A stretch of 64,000 nucleotides of DNA from the NCBI GenBank assembly GCA_900491605.1, contig UESW01001600.1, positions 33,263 to 97,262 on the forward strand, in the 5' to 3' direction. The notes under the pieces are model-generated. The model had not been told where the DNA came from and did no database searches. It worked only from the letters and a program-made list of their open reading frames with translations. The stretch is from Calamus simplicifolius. Lineage: Eukaryota; Streptophyta; Magnoliopsida; Arecales; Arecaceae. How positions within the stretch are numbered: position 1 is the stretch's first letter; each line of letters opens with the position of its first letter. Position numbers and translations under genes: made by a program. Shown here in pieces: positions 22,933-33,678 of the stretch.

Positions 22933-24572
22933 GGGGGGGGGATGAATTGGGTTCTTTAAAAATTAGCCTTTTAAAATGTTTGCTTAAGAAGAATGAAGGC
23001 AATAGCAATGCAAATACAAAGTGCAGTGAATAAAACAGAGATAGAGAAAGAGTCAATGAAAGCACGGCAAACACAAAGATTTTATAGTGGTTCGGTGTAT
23101 CCAACACCTACGTCCACTCCCAAGATTCACTTGGGTCCACACTATAATCACCCTAGATTACAGCAGAGTTGTTTTACAAGCTCACAACTCAAACTTGTTG
23201 TTTTTCCCGGGATCACAACGAACCCAGCTGGTTTTCAAGGGCTCACCAGCACAAAAACCCTAACCCAAGCTTACCAAGCTTGTACCGAGGTAAGACTACC
23301 TCCACTAGTTCAATCCCCCAGATTGAACTAGACACAAAGAATAGAAATATGTTTTTCAGTTACAAAGCTCCTTAATGAGCAGATAAACAAATATAAGAAT
23401 AAAGTTTAGAAAAGCCTGATTTGCAGTTGGTTGGCTTTGAGCTTTTCTTCTTTTCTCTTTTCCTCAACTCCTTTGAAGTGTAGAATCGGCCTCAGCTTGG
23501 ATTCTTCACGGAATGTATGTTGGAGTTGATTTGAGCTTTTCCTCTTTTTTGAGTGTTGAAAATCACTTGAGATGCTCTTGAATAGCTCTTGGATTTTCTT
23601 CTGAAGCTTCCTTGGATTGTTGAGCTTGAACACAGAAGGAGCTTCCTTTGATTTCACACTCTTTCTTTCACTCTATTTTGAATCACGGATTTTTTCAAAT
23701 GAAGCTCTGTTTTTCCGATTTTTCTTTTCTTTTCTCTTGAAATGAATATCTCTCTTTTGTATCTTTGATTTGAAAACGGCTTCTCTATTTATAGATTCTG
23801 CAAAAATATAGCCGTTAGAAACAAAGAAAAATAGCCGTTAATCAAAATCTTACCGTTGACGCTGAGTTGGCATTCGAAAAATTTCGCCCAGATTTGCTGG
23901 AGTCGACTCATGCTTTCCGAGTCGGCTCGAGGTCGTGATACCAAAAATAGAAATGTTCAGAAAGTCAAAGGGTCGACTCATCAAAAGTAAAGTGTCGACT
24001 CCTGACAGTCGGGGGTCGACTCATGAAAAGTTGGGGTCGACTCGCGAAGTGCTCAGAAAAACACACCTCTGGTGTCTGAGCGGAGTCGACTCGCACAGTC
24101 ATGGAGTCGGCTCGACAGAATCGGGGGTCGACTCGAGAAATTGCATGGGTCGACTCGAGACAGATAGTCATTTCTGTACTCTGAGTGGAGTCGACTCTGA
24201 AACTCAAGAGTCGGCTCCGGAACGTATCAAAAATCAGAAAGTTTTCTGATTGACTTTAAATTCGTTCCAGATTCATTTTAAATCATTATTTTGACTTGAA
24301 TATAATAAAATTGACATTAGAATCAATTCAAGAAATGTTCCAAAAACTCATTGATTAATATGAAGTATAAATTTCTTTTTGAAAGCTTAAACATTGAACT
24401 TGAAGTTACTTTCAATTGATTAAAGTTATACTTTAACATTCTCATTCATTGTTCTAAATAAATTCATTGCTCATGTAAATAAACTCATTACATCTTTTAA
24501 TGTACATGGCTTTTGGTAATCATCAAAATCAATAAGATTGGGGCATATAATTTTTCAACAATCTCCCCAACA
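22933..24572 (-). repeat. Element 3 3' LTR (left, partly in gap)
   Basis: It matches 31677-33298 closely. The first bases are lost in the N block. A palindrome cluster (GAGTCGACTC and variants) lies at about 23900-24225, and a TATA box on the minus strand at 23080-23086. The short minus-strand ORF at 23406-23657 also recurs in the other LTR and has no recognisable motif. Confidence 0.92.
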
Positions 24573-24797
24573 ATCTCCCCTTTTTGATGATGACAAAAAC
24601 ATTGAGTTTATGCATGATTGATTTGTGAATTTATTTTGATTTCATAGTAGGCTTAGGCTCCCCCTGAATGAGGTAGCTCCCCCTATGAAACTTAAATAAA
24701 TATCCCATTCATTCATTCAATCATTTATCTCATTGATTAATTAATTTCTCCCATATGCATATACAGTTATAAAACTATAAAACTCTCCCCCTTTTTT
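24573..24797 (-). other. Repeated polypurine tracts of element 3
   Basis: On the minus strand, an A-run plus GGGGAGA tract abuts the 3' LTR at 24573-24586. Further purine tracts lie at 24658-24665, 24677-24684 and 24783-24797. The same multiplicity is seen in element 1. Confidence 0.68.
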
Positions 24798-25000
24798 GTT
24801 ATCAACAAAAAGGTAGAGAAGCATAAACATTCATTCATTCAAGATTTGATTTACAAAATCATTCATTCATTGATAATAGGAAGAAATACATTGAGTATTC
24901 AAAAAGACATTATTCAAAACATCAAAGTCTAATACATTGATACCAAAATGTAAAACATAACATAACTTCAATACATTGCAAGGACTGAGTATCTAATACA

Positions 25001-26358
25001 TTAAAAATGAGTCCTAACAATCCTAGTCAAATGATCAATATTTTTCATTCCATCTGTTGTATTTCACATAGTCCTTTAGTCTCTCATCCACAAAGGTGCA
25101 AGCAGTCAAAATTTTATCTTGTAGCTCGCATTGCATTTAGAATAGTTTCGCCATCTCCGCAAACATCTTTAAGTTCTTCAAATATGTTCTTAAGATCTCC
25201 ACTTAAAGACTTTGAAGAAGTGCTGAGAGTAGATTCAATTTTGTGATTCGGTCATCCAAAGAATAAGAGTTTCCTTGAGATTCATAAACTTGTTTCAAAC
25301 TCTGATTTAATTTTCTGACTGATCATCAAGAAGGCCTTTGAGTTGCCTTAACTGAAGTTCTGAGAAGCCAACTGATGAAGATGAAGCTTGATCAAACAAT
25401 GGAGCAGGGGTAGGAGCAGGAGCAGAAATAGGAGGGCTCGGAGGTGCAGGTGAAGAGTGTCTAACCGATGGTCCTGGTGCCTCAGCATCCGCTGCTCTTC
25501 TTCTACAAACCTTTCCTTTCCCATTTCCATTCTTAACAAATCCCATCCTATGAATAGTGGCCAAGCTGTAAAAATCTGTGTCTCAAGTTCCTCATAGGCT
25601 CACTATCAGAAATAACAATCCCTTGGCTCTGGAAAATTTAGTGAGGATCATGCCATAGGGCAAGCTTGATTTTCTCTTTCCTCCACAGTCGCAATATACC
25701 ATAAATCATACTGGGAAGGTTAATGGTTTACCCGTTACAATAGCATCCATCAAAAATATCCCTTTCTGACACATAATCGAATCTCCCAATTTTGGAAAAA
25801 GGATTCTACTACAATGTTGTGAGCAATCTCAGTTCTAAGGATAATTGATTGGCAAAAACTTCCTCAAAACCGACAACCTCCCGGTTAAGTAATCTAGAAG
25901 AGCTGGGCTTCTGTCATCCGAAGAAAATGAAGTTCCTGACATGGGTAGATCCAACAATCTTGAAAGAGCTCTACAGTCACTGAATTCGGTTTCCTCTAAC
26001 AATGCTTATAAGACCATTATCTCCTCTAGATAGATTCTTATAAAATCCTTTACAAGGCGGGATAAGTAGGGCAATCTAAGGAACAGATCTTTCCCAACCC
26101 ATTTCTATCAATTGTCTTCCCAAAAGAAATCCCTCAGCCTCAAAAATTCAAAATCCACTTTTCTCCCGGTAATGATTCTATCAGCTAATCTATCTACCTG
26201 AGAAGGAGCAGTAGCTGGAGAAGCATTTGGAGTTGAAGAAGATGAGTGAATCCGAGCTTGGTGAAGGCTCACGAACCGGACGCCTCACGTCTTCCTCACG
26301 GCTCTCTTCCTCTTCACACCGGCCGCACAAAGGTTGGAACCTCGAGTTTTGGGGCCAT
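25001..26358 (-). pseudogene. Element 3 extra 3' ORF ('envelope-like'), broken
   Basis: The ATG (26358-26356, MAPKLEVPTFVRP) corresponds to the MAPKRRAII start of the element 1 ORF. The piece 25564-25307 reads TIHRMGF as in element 1, then a Pro/Ala-rich linker and LRQLKGLLDDQSEN. The tail towards the TAA at 25003-25001 is charged and coiled-coil-like. Several frameshifts break the reading. No membrane segment or signal peptide is visible. Conservation of start, domain order and tail in two sister families shows that this is a real element gene and not random ORF space. Its function is unknown. Confidence 0.65.
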
Positions 26359-26451
26359 TGATCGATTGGAAGGGTTAATCAGTTTTGGGAATTTGGAAGG
26401 TCTGGAAGTATTTTGGAGAGAGTATTTTGAGAGATTGAGTTTGAAATGAAC

Positions 26452-26645
26452 GGCGAGTCGACTCTGCCCTAGATAAATCAACCTGGGACCACTTCGAGTC
26501 GGCTCCCGCAAAGCAAGGGGTCGACTCCGGACAGTCACAGAAAACCATCCCGAAGTGGAGTCGACTCGCGCCGAGAAGGGGTCGACTCAGAGTTTCAGTA
26601 GAAACCAGGAGTCGACTCCGATACTCACCGAGTCGGCTCCGAGAC
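26452..26645. promoter_or_regulatory. Internal palindrome cluster of element 3
   Basis: Several GAGTCGACTC and GAGTCGGCTC sites lie just upstream (minus strand) of the extra ORF, at the place where element 1 has its own cluster. Function inferred only. Confidence 0.45.
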
Positions 26646-26819
26646 CATTTCAGAGCAAAAACATGAAATTTCTGAAATGTGTCCGGAAATTGATCATAAA
26701 AATTGATAAAATAATCATTGGATTTGAATGATCAATTAGATATGAATTCTAGATAAGATTTCCTTAAAGATCAAGGATTTGAAAGAATTTTAGATAAAAT
26801 TTCCTTAGGGGTTTCAAAT

Positions 26820-28454
26820 TCATTCTAATGGATCACAAATCCCTAACTCTCCTCTAAGATAACAGAATCTTTCTTCACTTAAGGGTTTTGTAAATATATC
26901 TGCTAATTGTTCTTCAGTGTTAACATAATCAAGACAAATTTCATTATTTGCAACATGTTCTCTTATAAAATGATATCTAATTTCTATGTGTTTGGTTCTT
27001 GAATGTTGAATTGGATTTTTAGTTAGATTAATTGCACTTGTGTTATCACATCTTATAGGTGTTTTATCAAGTGTGATACCATAGTCTTCAAGTTGTCGCT
27101 TAATCCATAGGATTTGAGCACAGCAACTTCCAGCTGCACATATTCAGCTTCAGTAGTTGATAATGCAACTGAATTTTGCTTTTTGCTAAACCATGAGATT
27201 AAGTTACTTCCTAAGAATTGGCATGCACCACTTGTGCTTTTTCTATCTAACTTACATCCAGCATAATCAGAATCAGTGTATGCAATCAGATTTAATGTTG
27301 AGTCTCTAGAATACCATAAACCTACATTTTTTGTTCCACTTAAGTATCTTAGTATTCTTTTAACAGCAATTAAATGTGATTCTTTAGGTTCAGACTGAAA
27401 TCTAGCACATAAGCAAACAGCAAACATTATATCTGGTCTACTTGCAGTTAAGTAAAGTAGGGATCCGATTATACCTCGATAATATTTTGATCAACCTTCT
27501 TACCTTCTTCATCTTTGTCCAGCTTGCATGAAGGACTCATTGGTGTTCCGAGGGGTTTGATTGATTCCATACCAAACTTCTTTAGAATTTCTCTTGTGTA
27601 CTTTGTTTGGTTGATAAAGATTCCCTCTTTGCTTTGTTTGATTTGGAGTCCAAGGAAGAAGTTGAGTTCTCCCATCATGCTCATTTCAAATTCGCCCTGC
27701 ATCAACTTAGCAAACTCTTGACATAGAATATTGTTAGTAGCACCAAAAATATATCATCAACATATATTTGAACTACTAATAAATCTTTACCTTTTCTTTT
27801 CAAAAATGTTTTATCAACATTTCCTCTTATAAAATCATTTTCAATTAAAAATTTACTTAATCTATCATACCAAGCTCTAGGTGCTTGTTTCAAACCATAT
27901 AATGCTTTGTGCAATTTAAAAACGTGATTTGAAAATTCGTGATCTTCAAAACCTGGTGGTTGTTCTACATATACTTCTTCATTTATAAATCCATTTAAAA
28001 ATGCACTTTTTACATCCATTTGAAATAAGTTAAAATTCATATGACATGCAAATGCAAGTAATAGTCTAATGGCTTCTAATCTAGCTACAGGTGCAAAGGT
28101 TTCATCAAAATCAATACCTTCTTCTTGATTATATCCTTTTGCAACTAATCTAGCTTTGTTTCTAATTACTATGCCATTTTCATCTAGTTTATTTCTAAAT
28201 ATCCATTTTGATCCTATAACAGAATGATTTTTAGGTCTTTCAACTAAGGTCCATACATTATTTCTAGTGAATTGATTTAATTCTTCTTGCATTGCTAACA
28301 TCCAATTATTATCTTTTTCAGCTTCTTCAATAGTTTTAGGTTCAATTTGTGATACAAATGCAAGATGATTACTAATGTTTCTCATAGATGATCTAGTTCT
28401 TATTCCTTGAGATGGATCACCTATAATCAATTCCTTAGGGATGACTATAAGCAT
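26820..28454 (-). pseudogene. Element 3 pol: reverse transcriptase and RNase H, broken
   Basis: The piece 28454-27702 holds most of RT in one frame: NNVWTLVERPKNHSVIGSKW, FDETFAPVARLEAI, LYGLKQAPRAWYDRLSKFL and the catalytic YVDD. It then shifts frame near 27730. The piece 27705-27469 continues (MGELNFFLGLQIKQ). RNase H begins near 27427 (SDYAGCKLDRKSTSGACQFL, LSTTEAEYVQ), shifts near 27105, and ends LRGELGICDPLE with the stop at 26822-26820. Only a few single-base lesions separate it from an open frame. Compared with element 1, the conserved Trp after QAPRA is kept. Confidence 0.9.
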
Positions 28455-28878
28455 ATCTCCAATCCCTAGGTAGATCTACATCATTATGATTAGTGTTAGT
28501 ATCATCATCCTTAGGTGAATCATTATCTTTAGCTTCTTGTTCTTGATCTAAAGATACATCAATATTTAATTTTTCAAGATCTTTTCAATTAAGTTTGTAT
28601 CTTCCTCATCATCAATTTTTCAGAACGATGCTAAAGATTCATCAAAAACATGAATGGATTCTTCAACAACTAAAGTTTTCTTGTTAAATACTCTATATGC
28701 TTTACTAGTTGTTGAGTATCCTAAGAATATTCCTTCATCAGATTTAGCATCAAATTTGCCTAAATTATTTTTACCATTATTGTGAACAAAACATTTACAA
28801 CCAAATGCATGAAAATATTTATGTTGGGTTTTCTATCATGCCATAATTCATAAGGTGTTTTCTTTAAAATAGGTCTTA

Positions 28879-29574
28879 TTAAGCTCTATTTAGGATGTAA
28901 CATGCTGTGTTAATAGCTTCCGCCCAAAAGTATTTCGGGAGTTTACTTTCACATAGCATGGTACGGGCCATGTCTTCTAGAGTCCTATTTTTCCTTTCAA
29001 CTACACCATTTTGTTGTGGGGTCCTAGGTGCAGAAAAATTATGATTAATACCATTTTCATTGCAAAAACTTTCAAATAAGTGATTTTCAAATTCAGTTCC
29101 ATGATCACTTCTTAGAGACACTATGGTAGTGTTTTTCTCATTTGTTACTTTCTTGAAGAATTTCATGAATATCGAGAAAGTCTCATCTTTGTGAGCTAAA
29201 AACATTACCCAAGTGAATCTAGAGTAATCATCTACTATCACAAGACCATATTTCTTTCCTCCTAGACTTGTGGTTCTAGTTGGTCCAAAAAGGTCCATGT
29301 GAAGTAGCTCTAATGGCCTAGAAGTTGAAACAATATTTTTAGATTTGAAAGAACTTCTTGTTTGTTTTCCAAACTGACATGCATCACATATTTTGTTATT
29401 TTCAAAATCTAATTTAGGTAAACCTTTTACTAAATCCATTCTAATTAGTTTTGAAATCAGGTGTGTGCTTGCGTGACCTAATCTTCGATGCCACAACCAA
29501 CCAATCTCATTCATATTAGCATTATTAGCAACTAAGCAATGATTATTAGTAGACAATTTGTCTAAATCAATCAT
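28879..29574 (-). pseudogene. Element 3 pol: integrase with an intact core frame
   Basis: A single open frame of 231 codons covers the pre-integrase zinc region (WLWHRRLGHASTHLISKL, then CDACQFG) and the whole rve core. The catalytic DDE residues are all kept: HMDLFGPT, LRSDHGTEF and PQQNGVVERKNRT. The frame ends after CYILNRA, where element 1 continues into a Pro-rich part. Integrase inserts the element DNA into the chromosome. The domain is marked pseudogene because the flanking polyprotein frames are broken, but this part looks recently functional. A further piece to about 28500 holds the integrase C-terminal and linker region with stops. Confidence 0.88.
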
Positions 29575-29708
29575 GTATACATTGCCATTTCTATTTCCAA
29601 TAAAAACAATGCTATTATCAATGGGATTAGCTACAGTGCATAAAGAAGATTCAAATGATACTTTAAAACCTTTGTCACATAATTGACTTATACTAATTAA
29701 GTTATGCT

Positions 29709-29933
29709 TTAAACCATCAACATAAAGTACATTTTCAATATATGTGAGGGAGTTATTTGAATGTTACCAAACCCCAAGATTTGGCCTTTGCCATTGTCGC
29801 CAAATGTAACAACTCCTCCTTTCTTTTCTTCAAGGGTGATGAATTCTTCTTTGTCACCCGTCATATGTCTTGAGCAGCCACTATCAAGATACCACTTTCT
29901 CTTTGATCTCTTGGCCACAAGACATTCCTGCAA
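29709..29933 (-). pseudogene. Element 3 pol: aspartic protease domain
   Basis: WYLDSGCSRHMTGDKEEF with the catalytic DSG, then VVTFGDNGKGQILGFGNIQI, as in element 1. The frame shifts near 29735, before the LYVDGLKHNLISISQL block, which is readable in the next frame (about 29735-29680). Confidence 0.85.
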
Positions 29934-30049
29934 TGATAATCAAACTTTATGTTTAGGTACCCAAGCTTTCTTGGGTCCTTCATGGTTAGTAGCAACAAAT
30001 ATTGTTCCTTTCGGAACCCATATTTTCTTTCCTTTAATTTAAGTTTTTA

Positions 30050-31582
30050 TTAGGTTTTAGAATTTTACATTCATAAGATTTATGTCCTTTTGATTACATT
30101 TAAAGCATGTAAAATTACTTTGGCCAGCACGCACAAAAATATTTTTAAGTGATTTTTGTTTTCTTAAAGTGTTATATCCTAATCCGGCTTTGTCAAAAAC
30201 TGCTTTTTGACTATTTAATAACATGTCTAATTTAGTTGAGCTTAATGTAAACTTATCAACTATGTTTTATGTTTTTCAACCTCTTTCTTAGTTTATCATT
30301 TTCATTAGAGATTGATTCTTTTTCTTTTATTAAAATTTCATTTTCAGATTTAAGTTTCTTAACTTCATTATTAAGATTTTCCTTTTCTTGAATGAAAGTT
30401 AAGTTTTCATTTTTCAAAATCTTGTATTTCTTTTTCAAAACTTGAAATCCCCAACAAGTTCATTAAAAGCATCAAAAAGTTCATCAAAAGCAAATTCATC
30501 GCAAGGGTTGTCGGAACTTACCTCATCGTTGTCGTCCGCCATAAACATACGTTTGCGACTTCCTTTTGTTCTTCTTCTTCGGAAGAAGATTCCTCGCTGT
30601 CACTCCAAGTCGCCACATAAGCCTTCTTTTTCTTTTTGTAGGCTTTCTTCAATTTTGGACATTCATTCCTAAAGTGCCCCGGTTTATTACACTCATAGCA
30701 AGTCAAGGGGTCTTTCTCTTTTTCTTTGTCCTTGTCCTTATTTTATCCTTTTCTCCTTCCCACTTAGCTCCAAATTTTTTCTTGTGGAAGGGTTTCTTTC
30801 TCCTCATGAATCTTTTAAATTTCTTTGCTAAGAGAGCAGTCTCTTCATCATCATCATCATCACTGCTGCTCTCTTCTTCTTTTGCAGCTTTGAGGGCAAT
30901 TACTTTCTTTTTCTTTGTCCTCCTCTACATGCTGCCTCATAGTCAGCTCATGGGTCATAAGGATCCTAGAAGCTCCTCTAAGGGTAAAGTGTTGAGGTCC
31001 TTAGCTTCTTGGATTGCTGTCATTTTTGCTTCCCATGATCTTGGTAATGACCTAAGAATTTTTCGAACAAGTTCAGAGTTAGTATATGTCTTACCAAGAC
31101 TTTTCAAACCATTTACAATATCTGTAAATCTAGTGTACATGCATGCAATGGTTTCAGATTGTTCCATGCTAAATAATTCATATTTATGAACAAGAATATT
31201 AATTTTAGATTCTTTTACTTGATTGGTACCCTCATGGGTAACCTCTAATCTATCCCAAATCTCCTTTGCGGAATTACATGTGGAGATTCTATTAAATTCA
31301 TTAGCATCTAAGGAGCAATATAAGACATTCATGGCCTTAGCATTAAGCTGTGCCATTTTCTATCATTATCATTCCAGTCCCTTTCGGGCTTAGGAACAAT
31401 AGTGCCATCATAACATGTGTGGGTGTACTAGGTCCATTGATTATAACACCCCATAGCTCATAATCAGAAGCTTGAATGAATATCCTCATTCTAGCTTTCC
31501 AATATGAATAATTTGAACCATTAAACAGTGGAGGTCTATTCGTAGAATGACCTTCAGCAAATGATCCAACTTGTGTTGCCAT
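30050..31582 (-). pseudogene. Element 3 gag, broken
   Basis: The ATG at 31582 (MATQVGSFAEGHSTNRPPLF, then YWKARMRIFIQ) starts gag. The frame is lost near 31400 and continues at 31356-30955 with the UBN2 core (LEVTHEGTNQVKESKI, ILRSLPRSWEAKMTAI). The first zinc knuckle (30706-30518, CYECNKPGHFRNEC) is intact, unlike in element 1. A coiled-coil-like Lys/Glu segment (30438-30256) follows. The second knuckle (about 30115-30070) has lost one A in an A-run, which splits its Cys and His halves into different frames. Confidence 0.83.
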
Positions 31583-31629
31583 TTGGAACTTTAGCTCTTG
31601 ATCGTGTGATCAAAATCTAATGAGCACTA

Positions 31630-31641
31630 GCTCTGATACCA
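31630..31641 (-). other. Primer-binding site (initiator tRNA-Met), element 3
   Basis: On the minus strand TGGTATCAGAGC follows the 5' LTR after two bases, the same spacing as in element 1. Confidence 0.9.
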
Positions 31642-31643
31642 AT

Positions 31644-33298
31644 TGTTGGCCCAGATGACAACCCAAGAGGGGGGGGGTGAATTGGGTTCTTTAAAAATTA
31701 GCCTTTTAAAAATGTTTGCTTAAGAAGAATGAAGGCAATAGCAATGCAAATATAAAGTGCAGTGAATAAAACAGAGATAGAGAAGAGTCAATGAAAGCAC
31801 GGCAAACACAAAGATTTTATAGTGGTTCGGTGTATCCAACACCTACGTCCACTCCCAAGATTCACTTGGGTCCACACTATAATCACCCTAGATTACAGCA
31901 GAGTTGTTTTACAAGCTCACAACTCAAACTTGTTGTTTTCCCGGGATCACAACGAACCCAGCTGGTTTTCAAGGGCTCACCAGCACAAAAACCCTAACCC
32001 AAGCTTTACCAAGCTTGACCGAGGTAAGACTACCTCCACTAGTTCAATCCCCCAGATTGAACTAGACACAAAGAATAAAATATGTTTTTCAGTTACAAAG
32101 CTCCTCAATGAGCAGATAAACAAATATAAGAATAAAGTTTAGAAAAGCCTGATTTGCAGTTGGTTGGCTTTGAGCTTTTCTTCTTTTCCTCAACTCCTTT
32201 GAAGTGTAGAATCGGCCTCAGCTTGGATTCTTCACGGAATGTATTTGGAGTTGATTTGAGCTTTTCCTCTTTTGAGTGTTGAAAATCACTTGAGATGCTC
32301 TTGAATAGCTCTTGGATTTTCTTCTGAAGCTTCCTTGGATTGTTGAGCTTGAACACAGAAGGAGCTTCCTTTGATTTCACACTCTTTCTTTCACTCTATT
32401 TTGAATCACGGATTTTTTCAAATGAAGCTCTGTTTTTTTGATTTTTCTTTCTTTTCTCTTGAAATGAATATCTCTCTTTTTGTATCTTTTGATTTGAAAA
32501 CGGCTTCTCTATTTATAGATTCTGCAAAAATATAGCCGTTAGAAACAAAGAAAAATAGCCGTTAATCAAAATCTTACCGTTGACGCTGAGTTGGCATTCG
32601 AAAAATTTTGCCCAGATTTGCTGGAGTCGACTCATGCTTTCCCGAGTCGGCTCGAGGTCGTGATACCAAAAATAGAAATGTTCAGAAAGTCAAAGGGTCG
32701 ACTCATCAAAAGTAAAGTGTCGACTCCTGACAGTCGGGGGTCGACTCATGAAAAGTTGGGGTCGACTCGCGAAGTGCTCAGAAAAACACACCTCTGGTGT
32801 CTGAGCGGAGTCGACTCGCACAGTCATGGAGTCGGCTCGACAGAATCGGGGTCGACTCGAGAAATTGCGTGGGTCGACTCGAGACAGATAGTCATTTCTG
32901 TACTCTGAGTGGAGTCGACTCTGAAACTCAAGAGTCGGCTCCGGAACGTATCAAAAATCAGAAAGTTTTCTGATTGACTTTAAATTCGTTCCAGATTCAT
33001 TTTAAATCATTATTTTGACTTGAATATAATAAAATTGACATTAAGAATCAATTCAAGAAATGTTCCAAAAACTCATTGATTAAATATGAAGTATTAAATT
33101 TCTTTTTGAAAGCTTAAACATTGAACATGAAGTTACTTTCAATTGATTAAAGTCACTTTAACATTCTCATTCATTGTTCTAAATAAATTCATTGCTCATG
33201 TAAATAAACTCATTACATCTTTTAATGTACACATGGCTTTGGTAATCATCAAAATCAATAAGATTGGGGCATATAATTTTTCAACTATCTCCCCAACA
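31644..33298 (-). repeat. Element 3 5' LTR (1655 bp)
   Basis: On the minus strand it starts TGTTGGGGAG and ends GGCCAACA, giving a TGTTG/CAACA inverted repeat. A palindrome cluster lies at about 32620-32945. The core promoter block with TATAAAA is conserved with element 1. GTTCT at 33299-33303 is the expected target duplication. Confidence 0.92.
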
Positions 33299-33678
33299 GT
33301 TCTATCTTCGGACTTTGGCATGGTCAAGTATATCCTACTGTCTCCCCGAACCTTCAATTGGATTGAGATATCTATGAGTTTCACTCTGACCGTTCGGTGG
33401 AGCACCCCTACACTACTTTCATGAAGCCTAAGTACTACGCCTGATAATTGCAAGACATTTTGAGAAAATGACATTTAGCGATCTATAGAAAAAAGTACCA
33501 CCAAAGAATAAAATTTCTGGTGAAACATGTTCATCAAATTTGTTCATTATAGAAGCACAAACATTGGAAGAAAGAAAAATAAATTTTATTCATTGAATTT
33601 CTTATTACAAAGGAGTTACAAGTGTGCCATGGCACCAAAAATATAGTAAAGAATCGTACCTTATAAAAAAGAATAAAT

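Larger units (their letters stand above)
22933..33298 (-). mobile_element. Element 3: Copia LTR retrotransposon, Sirevirus-like, minus strand
   Basis: Read on the minus strand: LTR (33298-31644), primer-binding site, gag, protease, integrase, RT, RNase H, extra 3' ORF, polypurine tracts, LTR (24572 to the gap). Domain sequences are close to element 1 but the LTR ends differ (TGTTGGGG here, TGTTGACC there), so it is a sister family. The upstream-side target duplication would be GTTCT (33299-33303); its partner is hidden in the gap. The two LTRs are very similar to each other, which suggests a more recent insertion than element 1. This is inference without a computed divergence. Confidence 0.92.

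Noticed and set aside
22482..23107. ORFs running through the N block on both strands
   Set aside because: They are open only because unknown bases cannot form stops. They are artefacts.
23406..23657. Minus-strand ORF repeated in both element 3 LTRs (also 32105-32380)
   Set aside because: It is present because the LTR is duplicated. The two copies differ by frameshifts, which argues against coding.
30566..31189. A 207-codon + strand ORF opposite element 3 gag
   Set aside because: It is antisense to the recognisable gag frames with zinc knuckle and UBN2 core. The hydrophobic composition comes from reading Lys/Glu codons backwards.
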